In this document: positions 56,606-64,000 of the stretch, one piece after another
Position numbering within the stretch: the stretch's first letter is position 1
How the letters are laid out: each line of letters begins with the position of its first letter
NCBI RefSeq assembly: GCF_014207355.1
Contig: NZ_JACHEF010000003.1
Location: 37,763 to 101,762 of the forward strand
DNA: 64,000 nucleotides
From: Mesorhizobium sangaii
GTDB lineage: Bacteria; Pseudomonadota; Alphaproteobacteria; Rhizobiales; Rhizobiaceae
Direction of reading: 5' to 3'
The notes under the pieces: generated by a model
The model's input: the letters and a program-made list of their open reading frames with translations, nothing else
Told to the model about the DNA's origin: nothing
Databases searched by the model: none
Made by a program: the position numbers and the translations under genes

Positions 56606-58113
56606 TCCTGTTGGTAAGCCTCGGCGATGCCGGCCGCGCCAAGCCTTGTCAGGCAAGCGGCGGCTGTTTCGCCGGGAAATCGTGCGCTGCGGATCGCCGC
56701 CGCGACGCGGCCGATGCCGCGCGCGGCGTCATAGCCCGGCCTGTAGCCGGCAGGAAGGCCCTTTGCCGTCGCGTTCACGACAAGTCCGGCTCCGTTTTCG
56801 CCGCCGACCAGGGTAAGCGCTGCTTTGCCCGGATGGGCGCAGCCCTTGGCGCAGCCGGAAATGTGCAAGGTGAAGTCGAGGATGTCGGCATTTTCAGCGG
56901 CAATCGTCTCGGCAATGTCGCGCGTGGCGATCCGGCCGGAGGCGCAGGCCGGCGTGCCGGGACAAGCGGCGATGCGTGTGCGCGGATCGGCGGCGTCGGT
57001 GACGAAGCCGAGGGTGGCGGCGGTGTCCTGAAGGAGTTGGTTGGCGGCCGCCGGCTGACCGAGGAAGAGCAGGGCGCGGCCGGGGGCGAGGCGGATTTCC
57101 GACGTGCCGAGGGCGCTCTGGGCAAGGCCGATGATCTTGTCTGCCGGCATGCTGCCATGGGGCAGGCCGATGCCGAGGGCGGTATTGGGGGCGGCCAGGT
57201 TGAAAGTTCCGATGGGAGAGCGAGTCGATGGCGCAGGATAGCGATCCTGCCCACCCCCCTCTGTCCTGCCGGACATCTCCCCCGCAAAGGGGGAGATCGG
57301 CAGTTCTGCCGCCGGCTCTCCTTTTGCACGCTGAGTGATTGCTGCAACGCCTACGATTAGTGAAAGCGGAGATGAGAGCGCAATCTCCCCCCTTGCGGGG
57401 GAGATGTCCGGCAGGACAGAGGGGGGTGGGACGGAGTGCCAACTTGAAAGAGAAGCTAGCTGCCTCTCGGTCAAATCCCTCGCATGCGCCTCACGGCCCT
57501 TCTCGGCAATCATCCTGAGCACGGCAACGGCAATTTCGCGTGCAGCATCGTCTTCCACCGTAGCCAGCGGCCTCGCATTCCGCCCATCGCCCGCGACAGA
57601 CACCAGCCACCGAACTCCCGCATCGGTGCGCGTCGCAGCAAGCCGCACATCGGCCGTCACCGAATCCAGACGAAGCTGCCCGCCGCCGTCGACAACGACC
57701 GAAACCTTCGGGCCGAGCCGTTGCGTGAGTCCGGCTTCGTCGACCGCTGCCCTGATCCGTTCAGCCAGCGGCCGGGGATCGCCAATCTCCTGCGGATCGA
57801 TGCCGGCCAGCGGCCCGGTCTCGACCGGCACGCCGGTGCGCACCGCGATATCAAGCGCATCGACTTCCGTTGCCAGCAGTGGCGCGCTTTCCGGTGTCAG
57901 GCCGCGTATCTGCAAACTGCCGCGCGCGGTGACTTCCATGATGCCGTTGCCGTGCCGCAGGGCGGATTCGGCGAGTGCGATCAAAAGCTTTGGTGACAAT
58001 CCTCCAGAAGATGGGCCTCCAGCAACCGGGTTGAGCCGCACCAACAGGCCATCGCCGGTCCGCATGGGGGCTTCCAGGGCCGGGCAGGCGCCGCGACGCG
58101 AGAAGGCGTTCAT
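56602..58113 (-). CDS. cobG: Precorrin-3B synthase with in-frame repeat insertion
   Basis: A 503-residue protein of the nitrite/sulfite reductase family that uses oxygen to form the C20-hydroxy gamma-lactone of precorrin-3B. The four cluster cysteines are in ACPGTPACASG and SGCAKGCAHPG. Residues about 228-288 are foreign to the family and encoded by a palindromic repeat element (57250-57430). Without it the protein would be about 444 residues, close to the usual length. The insertion falls between the N-terminal half and the Fe-S half. The start overlaps the cobN stop (ATGA). CobG marks the aerobic pathway. Confidence 0.93.
   Translation of the reverse strand: MNAFSRRGACPALEAPMRTGDGLLVRLNPVAGGPSSGGLSPKLLIALAESALRHGNGIMEVTARGSLQIRGLTPESAPLLATEVDALDIAVRTGVPVETGPLAGIDPQEIGDPRPLAERIRAAVDEAGLTQRLGPKVSVVVDGGGQLRLDSVTADVRLAATRTDAGVRWLVSVAGDGRNARPLATVEDDAAREIAVAVLRMIAEKGREAHARDLTERQLASLSSWHSVPPPSVLPDISPARGEIALSSPLSLIVGVAAITQRAKGEPAAELPISPFAGEMSGRTEGGGQDRYPAPSTRSPIGTFNLAAPNTALGIGLPHGSMPADKIIGLAQSALGTSEIRLAPGRALLFLGQPAAANQLLQDTAATLGFVTDAADPRTRIAACPGTPACASGRIATRDIAETIAAENADILDFTLHISGCAKGCAHPGKAALTLVGGENGAGLVVNATAKGLPAGYRPGYDAARGIGRVAAAIRSARFPGETAAACLTRLGAAGIAEAYQQE
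57250..57430. repeat. Palindromic repeat element inside cobG
   Basis: About 180 bp with terminal inverted repeats of some 48 bases (from CCCACCCCCCTCTGTCCTGC to its inverse GCAGGACAGAGGGGGGTGGG). Each arm contains its own hairpin. On the minus strand it is read without a stop as part of cobG, giving PPSVLPDISPARGEI at one end and ISPFAGEMSGRTEGGG at the other. Confidence 0.93.
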
Positions 58114-61100
58114 GCCGCAACCCCCAGCGCTTCAGCCTCGGCAATCAGCGCGGCGAGATCGTCGTCGATGGAATTGCGCAAGGGATGCCAGAGCCCGCGC
58201 CGCCGCGCCGACTGGAAGCGCTCGGCGATGACTTTGCCGGCGGCAGGGTTCTCGCGCAGGATGAAGGCGCGCACCAGGGGATCGCCGAGATAGGCATCGT
58301 GCACGGCTTCGATCAGCGAGCCTGATATTGCGAGGGTGGTTTCGGCAAAGCCGACCAGACGGTCTACGGTTTCAGCGAATTCGGAGGCGCCGCGCGGGCC
58401 GTGGCGCATCTGCCCTGATATGAAGCGGGCATTGACGGCGCGGGCCCGTACGACGCGGGCCACCGCATCACCAAGCGAACGCGGCTTCGGCTTTTGCGGA
58501 TCGGTGGTGTCGAGCACGATGACATCGGCATTCCTGCCAAGCACCGCAAGTGCTGCCGAAAATCCGCCGATGAAGGCAACGTCGGCGGAGCCTTCGAGGA
58601 TATCGCGGCCGGGATCGTCGCCGGTGTGGACGAGGAGATCGGCTTCGGCGATGCGTCCTTCGAAGGCGCCGGGTGCTAAGACGCCTTCGCCCTCGGCGCC
58701 GCCATAGGCATGCGAGGTGGCGTCGAGATAGGCGCGGCCGATCTCTTCACGCGCTGCCCAGTCGCCGCTCGACAGCAAGTCCTCGACACCGGCGCCGTAG
58801 GTGCCGGGCGAGGTGCCGAAGATGCGCGGGCTGATCTTGCCATCCGTGCGTGTCTTGGCCGCGAGCGGGTTTTCCGAATCCTCCTCATCGCGGGCGGCAA
58901 CCGCGTTGGCGGCGGCATCGATCAGCGCGATCTGGGTCGGGAACATGTCGCGGAACAGGCCCGAAATGCGCCAGGTGACGTCGACGCGCGGGCGGCCGAG
59001 AGCAGCCGGCGGCAGCACCTCGATGCCGGTGATGCGGCCGGTCGCGGCATCCCATTGCGGCCGGCAGCCCATCAGGGCCAGGCCTTGCGCGATCTCCTCG
59101 CCGCCGGTGCGCAGCGAGGCCGAGCCCCAGAGATCGATGACCAGCGAACGCGGCCAGTCGCCATGCGACTGCATATAGCCGCGCACCACTTCTTCCGCTG
59201 CCGCCTTGCCGAGGTCATAGGCGGTCGGCGTCGGCATGGTGCGCGGGTCCGACGTGAACAGGTTGCGGCCGGTGGGCAGAACATCGGAGCGTCCGCGCGC
59301 CGGCGCTCCTGCCGGGCCGGCCTTGACGTGACGGCCATCGAGCGCTGCGAGCAGCGCCGCCTTCTCGGCTGCCGCGCTTTGACGCCGCATGGCGTCAAGC
59401 TCGTCCTCGGAGGCGCGGCCGTAGATATGCAGCCCGTCCTTGATGGCGAAATCCTTGAGGTCGCAGAGCCATGCGTCGATGCGGCGCAGCGCCTCGTCGG
59501 GCGCGTCGGTCTTGGCGACGCCCGCTTCGGAGGCGAGGCCGGTCTTCTGGGCGGTGTCGACGATCAGCTTTGCCAGACGGTCGCGGCGGCGGCGGTCGAG
59601 CCCATCGGCCTGGGCATATTCGTCGACCAGCCGTTCGAGCTTGTGCTGGTCCTCATCGAGGCCGGCGCCGGTCAGCGGCGGCGGCAGATGGCCAAGAGTG
59701 ACGGCGGCTATGCGCCGCTTGGCCTGCGCGGCTTCGCCGGGGTTGGAGACGATGAAGGGATAGATCACGGGCAAGGGGCCGGTGACGATCTCGGGAAAGC
59801 AGTTTTGGCTGAGCGCAACCGTCTTGCCGGGCAGCCATTCCAGCGTGCCGTGGGCGCCGACATGGACAAGCGCATGAACGCCGAGCGACTTGCGCAGCCA
59901 CAGGCCGAAGGCAATCAGCGCATGGCGCGGCGGCAGCGACGGGTCGTGATAATCGGCGCGCCGATCCACCGAGCGACCGCGGTCAGGAGCAAGTGCCACG
60001 GTGACGTTGCCGAAGTTGGCGGCGCGGAAGGGGAATTTTGCGATGGCAGGCGCTTGAACACCCCCCTCTGTCCTACCGGACATCTCCCCCTCAAGGGGGG
60101 AGATTGCGCTCTCATCTCTGCCTTCGCCAATCGCCATAGTCGCAGAAGTGGACGGCGTCCTGAAGCTGCCAATCTCCCCCCTTGAGGGGGAGATGTCCGG
60201 CAGGACAGAGGGGGGCGCCTCGCACAAGCCGGTATCGTCTTCCACCTTCCCCCAGGCGGCTTCTACGGCAGCTATCGCCGCCCTCGGCAGTTCGGTCGAG
60301 AAGACGAGATAGTCCTCCAGCCCCAGCCCGTCCTCACTGCGCTCCAGCAAATCCAGCAGCTCACGTGGCGTTTGCGGAATCCCCCCAACGGCATAGCCTT
60401 GTTCCTTGAGGTCATGCAGCATCGCCAGCACGCTGGACGGCACGTCGAGGCCGACGGCATAGCCGGTGCGGCCGGGCGCGCTCGGGTAATCGGGGATCAG
60501 GATGGCGAGCTTGCGTTCGGCGCGGGGCGTTTCTTGCAGCTTGATGAAGGCCGCGACGCGGTCCGCGACTTGCGCCACTCGATCCCGCTCCGGCCGGTTG
60601 GCGAAGGCGCGGTGACCAAGTGCGGGATCGACCTCGGTCTCGCCCTTGAAGGAAATGGCGCCGGCAAGGATGCGGCCGTCGAGTTCGGGCAGCACGACAT
60701 GCATTGCAAGGTCGGCGGGTGCCAACCCGCGCTGGTTGTTTTCCCAGATATCGCGGCGGGTGGTGGCGACGATGACCTGGAACACCGGTACGCCGGCACG
60801 ATCGAACAGGGTTTCGACGCCGGGTTCGGCGCCGGACGCGAAGGCGGTCGCGGTGACGATGGCGGTGGGTTTGAGCGCGGCCAGTGCGGTTTCGACGAAT
60901 GCCAGCGAAGCCGGGTCCTTGAGGCTCGAGACGAAGATGGGGACCGGCGTCATACCGCGCTGGTTCAGCGCTTTGAAAAGGGCGTCGATCGGCGCGACAT
61001 CGGCGGCCAGCAGCATCGAGCGGTAGAACAGGATGGGGATCACAGGCGCGGCATTTCCCTCAAGGGGGAGAGGGACGACCCCGCGGCCCGGCTCATAGTA

Positions 61101-61634
61101 GCCAGCCTTTGGTACCGCGACCGGCATCGAAATTGTTGCTTCAGACCCAGCCAGCCGCGCCAGCTTCTGCACCAGCGCGCCCATATTGGCTGGACCGCCC
61201 TCGCGAAAATAGTCGAGCAGGCCGTCGAGTTCCTCGCGCGGCAGCGTCGAGGCTTCGATCAGGCGCAGATCCTCGTCGCGGCATTCGCCGGGCAGCAGCG
61301 CCAGTTTTATGCCGCGTGCGCGTGCGGTCGAGGCAAGCTGGTCGCAGCCGTAGCGCCACCAGTCATAGCCGCCGAGGATGCGCACGAGAATGACCTTGGC
61401 GTGGCGGGCGACGCTGTCGACCCAAAGGTCTACGGACATCGGATGGCGCAGGTCACGCAGGGCCGCCAGCCGCATCGAGGGCAGGCGGCCGGCATCGGCC
61501 TTCCACGCCGCCGCCAGCCCGGCAAGATCGCTGTCGGTGAAGGACAGGGCCACGATATCCGCGGGCGTCTGCCGCAGATCGACTGGCTCGGCGAGATCGT
61601 CGAGCGAGGCGGAAGTCGTGGTGAGGATGTGCAT
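58110..61634 (-). CDS. cobN: Cobaltochelatase subunit CobN with in-frame repeat insertion
   Basis: A 1174-residue large subunit of the ATP-dependent aerobic cobalt chelatase, which inserts cobalt into hydrogenobyrinic acid a,c-diamide with CobS and CobT-type AAA/VWA partners (not in this window). Typical segments include GGYDWWRYG, VHVGAHGTLEWLPGK and LPTGRNLFTSDPR. Residues about 474-525 (APPSVLPDISPSRGEI to ISPLEGEMSGRTEGGV) are encoded by the same palindromic repeat as in cobG and interrupt the segment before FPFRAANFGNVTVALAPDRG. The reading frame is intact. Confidence 0.94.
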   Translation of the reverse strand: MHILTTTSASLDDLAEPVDLRQTPADIVALSFTDSDLAGLAAAWKADAGRLPSMRLAALRDLRHPMSVDLWVDSVARHAKVILVRILGGYDWWRYGCDQLASTARARGIKLALLPGECRDEDLRLIEASTLPREELDGLLDYFREGGPANMGALVQKLARLAGSEATISMPVAVPKAGYYEPGRGVVPLPLEGNAAPVIPILFYRSMLLAADVAPIDALFKALNQRGMTPVPIFVSSLKDPASLAFVETALAALKPTAIVTATAFASGAEPGVETLFDRAGVPVFQVIVATTRRDIWENNQRGLAPADLAMHVVLPELDGRILAGAISFKGETEVDPALGHRAFANRPERDRVAQVADRVAAFIKLQETPRAERKLAILIPDYPSAPGRTGYAVGLDVPSSVLAMLHDLKEQGYAVGGIPQTPRELLDLLERSEDGLGLEDYLVFSTELPRAAIAAVEAAWGKVEDDTGLCEAPPSVLPDISPSRGEIGSFRTPSTSATMAIGEGRDESAISPLEGEMSGRTEGGVQAPAIAKFPFRAANFGNVTVALAPDRGRSVDRRADYHDPSLPPRHALIAFGLWLRKSLGVHALVHVGAHGTLEWLPGKTVALSQNCFPEIVTGPLPVIYPFIVSNPGEAAQAKRRIAAVTLGHLPPPLTGAGLDEDQHKLERLVDEYAQADGLDRRRRDRLAKLIVDTAQKTGLASEAGVAKTDAPDEALRRIDAWLCDLKDFAIKDGLHIYGRASEDELDAMRRQSAAAEKAALLAALDGRHVKAGPAGAPARGRSDVLPTGRNLFTSDPRTMPTPTAYDLGKAAAEEVVRGYMQSHGDWPRSLVIDLWGSASLRTGGEEIAQGLALMGCRPQWDAATGRITGIEVLPPAALGRPRVDVTWRISGLFRDMFPTQIALIDAAANAVAARDEEDSENPLAAKTRTDGKISPRIFGTSPGTYGAGVEDLLSSGDWAAREEIGRAYLDATSHAYGGAEGEGVLAPGAFEGRIAEADLLVHTGDDPGRDILEGSADVAFIGGFSAALAVLGRNADVIVLDTTDPQKPKPRSLGDAVARVVRARAVNARFISGQMRHGPRGASEFAETVDRLVGFAETTLAISGSLIEAVHDAYLGDPLVRAFILRENPAAGKVIAERFQSARRRGLWHPLRNSIDDDLAALIAEAEALGVAA
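60061..60214. repeat. Palindromic repeat element inside cobN
   Basis: About 154 bp with 43- to 45-base terminal inverted repeats (CCCCCCTCTGTCCTACCGGA and its inverse) and a 65-base centre. The centre next to the left arm matches the inverse of the cobG copy's right centre (GATTGCGCTCTCATCTC), so the two copies lie in opposite orientation but encode the same end peptides. Confidence 0.93.
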
Positions 61635-61652
61635 CGCGGCCCGTGGTTTGCG

Positions 61653-62690
61653 TCAGCCGGCGAGTATACGCTCGATCGCCGGGCGGTTCAGCCCCTTCAG
61701 GCCGATGACCACGAGACGCGAGCGGCGATCATCGGCGGCCGTCCAGGCGCGGTCGTAGTAGTGATTGACGCGCGGCCCCACGGCCTGCAGCAAGAGCCGC
61801 ATCGGCTTGCCGCCGACCTCGACGAAGCCTTTCACGCGCAGCACGTTTTCTTCCTCGGCGGCGGTGGCGACGCGCTTTGCCAGTTCGTCCGGATTGGCGA
61901 TCGAGGCAATGTCGATGACGAAAGAGTCGAAGTCGTCGTGCTCGTGGTCGAGCTCGTCGTCGTGATGGGTCTTGCGGTTCTCGATGTCGTCCTCGACTGC
62001 AAGGCCAAGACCGAGCAGCACCGAAGGATCGACCTTGCCCTGAGACGTCGGCACGATCTTCACGGCGCGGGCGATGTGCTCGTTGATGATGGCATTGGCG
62101 CGGGCGGAGCCGGCGGTGTCCATCAGGTCGCTCTTCGACAGGATGATCAGGTCGGCGCAGGCGATCTGGTCCTCGAACACTTCCTCGACGGGATCGTCGT
62201 GATCGAGCGTCGTGTCCTGGGCGCGTTGTGCCTGAAGTGCGTCCATGTCATTGGCGACGCGGCCCTCGGCGAGTGCGGGACCGTCGACGACGGCGATGAC
62301 ACCATCGACCGTCACGCGGCTCTTCACCGTCGGCCACTGAAAAGCCTGGACCAGTGGCTTGGGCAGAGCGAGGCCCGAGGTCTCGATCAGGATGTGGTCG
62401 ACCTTCGGCGACAGCGACAGGATCTGGTCGAGCGCCGGCACGAAATCGTCGGCAACGGTGCAGCAGATGCAGCCATTGGCCAGTTCGACGATGTTTTCCT
62501 CCGGACACGTGTCGATGCCGCAGCCCTTCAGGATCTCGCCGTCGATGCCGATGTCGCCGAACTCATTGACGATGATGGCGATCCGCTTGCCGCCGGCGTT
62601 TTCGAGGAGATGGCGGATCAGCGTCGTCTTGCCGGCGCCGAGGAAGCCGGTGACGACGGTGCAGGGGACGCGGGAGACGGAAGCGGTCAT
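61653..62690 (-). CDS. cobW: CobW-family GTPase, metal chaperone
   Basis: A 345-residue G3E GTPase. The P-loop GFLGAGKTT is at 15-23, the CxCC metal motif at C74, C76 and C77 (GCICCT), and a His/Asp-rich patch HHDDELDHEHDD lies before the C-terminal CobW_C domain. It is thought to deliver cobalt for the chelatase. It lies 18 bases upstream of cobN and two bases after the DUF1636 gene, in the riboswitch-controlled unit. Confidence 0.95.
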   Translation of the reverse strand: MTASVSRVPCTVVTGFLGAGKTTLIRHLLENAGGKRIAIIVNEFGDIGIDGEILKGCGIDTCPEENIVELANGCICCTVADDFVPALDQILSLSPKVDHILIETSGLALPKPLVQAFQWPTVKSRVTVDGVIAVVDGPALAEGRVANDMDALQAQRAQDTTLDHDDPVEEVFEDQIACADLIILSKSDLMDTAGSARANAIINEHIARAVKIVPTSQGKVDPSVLLGLGLAVEDDIENRKTHHDDELDHEHDDFDSFVIDIASIANPDELAKRVATAAEEENVLRVKGFVEVGGKPMRLLLQAVGPRVNHYYDRAWTAADDRRSRLVVIGLKGLNRPAIERILAG

Positions 62691-62692
62691 GA

Positions 62693-63121
62693 TCAGTCCT
62701 TCAGCAGGTCGAGGGGAGGGATGCGGGCAACGAGGCCGCGCTTGAGGCTATCGGGACGGCCGCGCCATGGGATCAGGCCGTCGGTCGAGGTGGCGAAAAG
62801 TTTTGCCCCAGTGACGAGGTCGGCGCCGCTGGTTGCGGTCAGGTCGCCGAAGACGTAGCTCCAGCAACCATCCCGCAGGATGGCGGCACTGAGCCGGCGC
62901 TTGCAATTGCCGAGGCATTCGACGCTGTGGACGCGGATGTCTTCGCCAGATGCGGCGCGGCGCGTGTCGTCGGCAAGCAGTTCGCCGGCGCGAGGATGGG
63001 CATCGGAACCGGTTTCATCGCGACAGGAGGCACAGACGATGACGGTCACGCCGGCAATGGCATCGCTCTCGCCGGACGAATTGTCCGCTGTGCCAGCGGA
63101 AAAACTGCTGTCGTGGTCCAA
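62693..63121 (-). CDS. DUF1636 ferredoxin-like protein of the cob operon
   Basis: A 142-residue protein of the DUF1636 (predicted thioredoxin-fold [2Fe-2S]) family, usually found as the first gene behind a cobalamin riboswitch. The likely cluster cysteines are in VIVCASCRD and VECLGNCKR. It starts with TTG 63121, whose first bases are the end of a T-tract, with AAGGAG nine bases upstream; a GTG at the MTVIVCASCR segment (about codon 26) is an alternative giving the bare domain. The role may be electron supply for CobG or cobalt handling (inference). Confidence 0.85.
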   Translation of the reverse strand: MDHDSSFSAGTADNSSGESDAIAGVTVIVCASCRDETGSDAHPRAGELLADDTRRAASGEDIRVHSVECLGNCKRRLSAAILRDGCWSYVFGDLTATSGADLVTGAKLFATSTDGLIPWRGRPDSLKRGLVARIPPLDLLKD

Positions 63122-63154
63122 AAATCGGGCTCCTTGCCCGGAAACCCGCCGGGC
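63119..63154 (-). promoter_or_regulatory. Riboswitch expression platform: two mutually exclusive hairpins
   Basis: Read on the minus strand, hairpin A pairs GCCCGG (63154-63149) with CCGGGC (63141-63136). Hairpin B pairs GGGC (63139-63136) with GCCC (63130-63127), with AAGGA in its loop and GATTTTT after it. Both need the same GGGC, so only one can form. Hairpin B would hide the ribosome binding site, and could also end transcription. Confidence 0.7.
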
Positions 63155-63172
63155 GATCGGATTCTACAGTCG

Positions 63173-63353
63173 CAGACGGCAGGTCTCCTGGCTCGCGGGT
63201 CATCGCCTTGGGTAGCCGCCTTCCCGGGATCATCCCAGTGGCTTTCGGCCTTGGCTCTTCGCTTACAGTTGCGGGGACAGCCGCGGATTTGAAATCGGAA
63301 TTTCGCACCGCATTCCCTCTTGGCTCCTCTCGTTGAAGAGAGGAGACCGTCTG
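63173..63353 (-). ncRNA. Cobalamin (AdoCbl) riboswitch
   Basis: On the minus strand the P1 arms CAGACGG and CCGTCTG close the element (63353-63347 with 63179-63173). It contains the conserved GGGAATGCGGTG start, GGCTGTCCCCGCAACTGTAA core (about 63250-63270) and the B12 box AGCCAGGAGACCTGCC (63193-63178). It precedes the DUF1636-cobW-cobN-cobG-cobH-cobI-cobJ unit and should repress it when cobalamin is plentiful. Confidence 0.97.
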
Positions 63354-63395
63354 GACCGGATTTAGGCTTTTGCGGGCGGCGGTGTCAACGTGGGC

Positions 63396-64000
63396 TTACG
63401 ACACGGTCAGGTCGGCCAGCGCCGGACCCAAATCACCGGCTGGTGTCACTTCTATACGTTCAAGGCCAAGCCAGCCTTGCATCTGCTTCAGTTCATCGAA
63501 GAGTTCTGCGGCGGTTTCAGGCGGCGCGCCGGGCTCGGCGTAAGCAGCATGGACCCGCAGCACGCCAGCCGGCCGGTCAGCCTTGAGATCGACGCGCGCC
63601 ACGAACCGGTCGCCGAGCAGGAACGGCAGGACGTAGTAGCCGTATTGTCGCTTTTCGGCCGGGGTGTAGATCTCGATGCGGTAGTGGAAATCGAACAGCC
63701 GCTCGGTGCGCGACCGCTCGAAGACGACCGGGTCGAACGGCGCCAGCAGGGCGCGGGCCTCGATTTTGCGTGGCAGACGGGCGTCTTTATGAAGGTAAGC
63801 CGGCTTGTCCCAGCCTTCGACACGCACCGGCAACAACTCGCCGAGTTCGACCAGTTCCTCCAACCGACCCTTCATGTCGGCTGGGGATAGGCGGAAATAG
63901 TCGCGCAGGTCGCCTGACGTCGCGATGCCGTGGGCGCGGGCCGAGATGCGCAGCAATTCGCGGTGCGCGTCCTCGGCGGCCGGCACCGGCAGGTCGAGGA
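63396..64000 (-). CDS. YcaQ-like winged-helix DNA glycosylase family protein (5'-truncated by window edge)
   Basis: The C-terminal 201 codons or so of a YcaQ/crosslink-repair glycosylase-like protein (DUF1006). The fragment ends with a winged-helix domain ([24 protein letters not shown] region split in the family) and a C-terminal block [20 protein letters not shown] followed by [24 protein letters not shown]. Full proteins are about 400 residues, so the first half lies beyond 64000. The frame is open to the edge; the apparent start at 63986 is not the real one. Confidence 0.85.
   Translation of the reverse strand, partial: LDLPVPAAEDAHRELLRISARAHGIATSGDLRDYFRLSPADMKGRLEELVELGELLPVRVEGWDKPAYLHKDARLPRKIEARALLAPFDPVVFERSRTERLFDFHYRIEIYTPAEKRQYGYYVLPFLLGDRFVARVDLKADRPAGVLRVHAAYAEPGAPPETAAELFDELKQMQGWLGLERIEVTPAGDLGPALADLTVS

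Noticed and set aside
57250..57430. cobG as a pseudogene broken by a mobile element
   Set aside because: The reading frame continues through the element without a stop or frameshift, and all four Fe-S cysteines remain.
60372..62858. 828-codon plus-strand frame across cobN and cobW
   Set aside because: Shadow frame opposite two well-conserved genes.

Overview
The window looks like chromosomal DNA of an alphaproteobacterium of the order Hyphomicrobiales, most likely a Mesorhizobium. Reasons: high GC, tightly packed genes with many four-base ATGA/GTGA overlaps, frequent GTG/TTG starts, a BA14K-family secreted protein, the aerobic (cobG/cobN type) cobalamin pathway, and several families of rhizobial intergenic palindromic repeats. 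I saw no transposase, phage module, rRNA or CRISPR array. One tRNA gene, tRNA-Lys(CUU), is present. The genus call is inference from gene content, not a database match.

Layout. 1-5.3 kb: a 20-bp tandem repeat, a periplasmic DegP-type protease, serB and a GNAT gene back to back with divergent miaA, and a membrane diguanylate cyclase. 5.3-9.7 kb: a HerA-like ATPase, an XRE-cupin regulator with a probable leaderless promoter, and small accessory genes. 9.7-11.5 kb: a LysR regulator divergent from an overlapping pair of iron oxygenases that best fits the TmpA/TmpB pathway, which releases glycine betaine and phosphate from 2-trimethylaminoethylphosphonate. 11.8-17.2 kb: a flavin monooxygenase, then ilvB-ilvH behind a branched-chain amino acid attenuator with its own leader peptide, and a LysE exporter. 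17.4-24.8 kb: an RND efflux pair, a cobalt-type nitrile hydratase operon and a small SF1 helicase. 24.8-31.3 kb: a SpoIIAA-like protein, pdxJ, two tandem kup potassium transporters with near-identical 3' ends, and an SDR reductase.

31.3-37 kb is a run of divergent regulator/target pairs (HxlR with a quinone reductase-like gene, MarR with Rieske-GST, TetR with a DUF1772 gene), each with a visible palindromic operator. ilvC follows, with a duplicated scrap of its own 3' end downstream. 38-46.5 kb: a BA14K protein, an endonuclease-fold protein, a Nudix protein, an ArsR-SRPBCC pair whose start codon sits in a 28-bp palindrome, a MacAB-like export operon and a PhzF protein. 46.7 kb is tRNA-Lys.

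47.3-63.4 kb is a large cobalamin cluster under a cobalamin riboswitch at its far end: DUF1636, cobW, cobN, cobG, cobH, cobI and cobJ on the minus strand, cobK alone on the plus strand, then cobL, cobE, cobM, cobA, cobB, cobS and cobT on the minus strand. cobF is not in the window. The most unusual observation is here: two copies of one palindromic repeat element lie in frame inside cobG and cobN and add about 50-60 residues to each protein, and a third, unrelated repeat supplies the start codon and first residues of cobS. The window ends inside a YcaQ-like gene.
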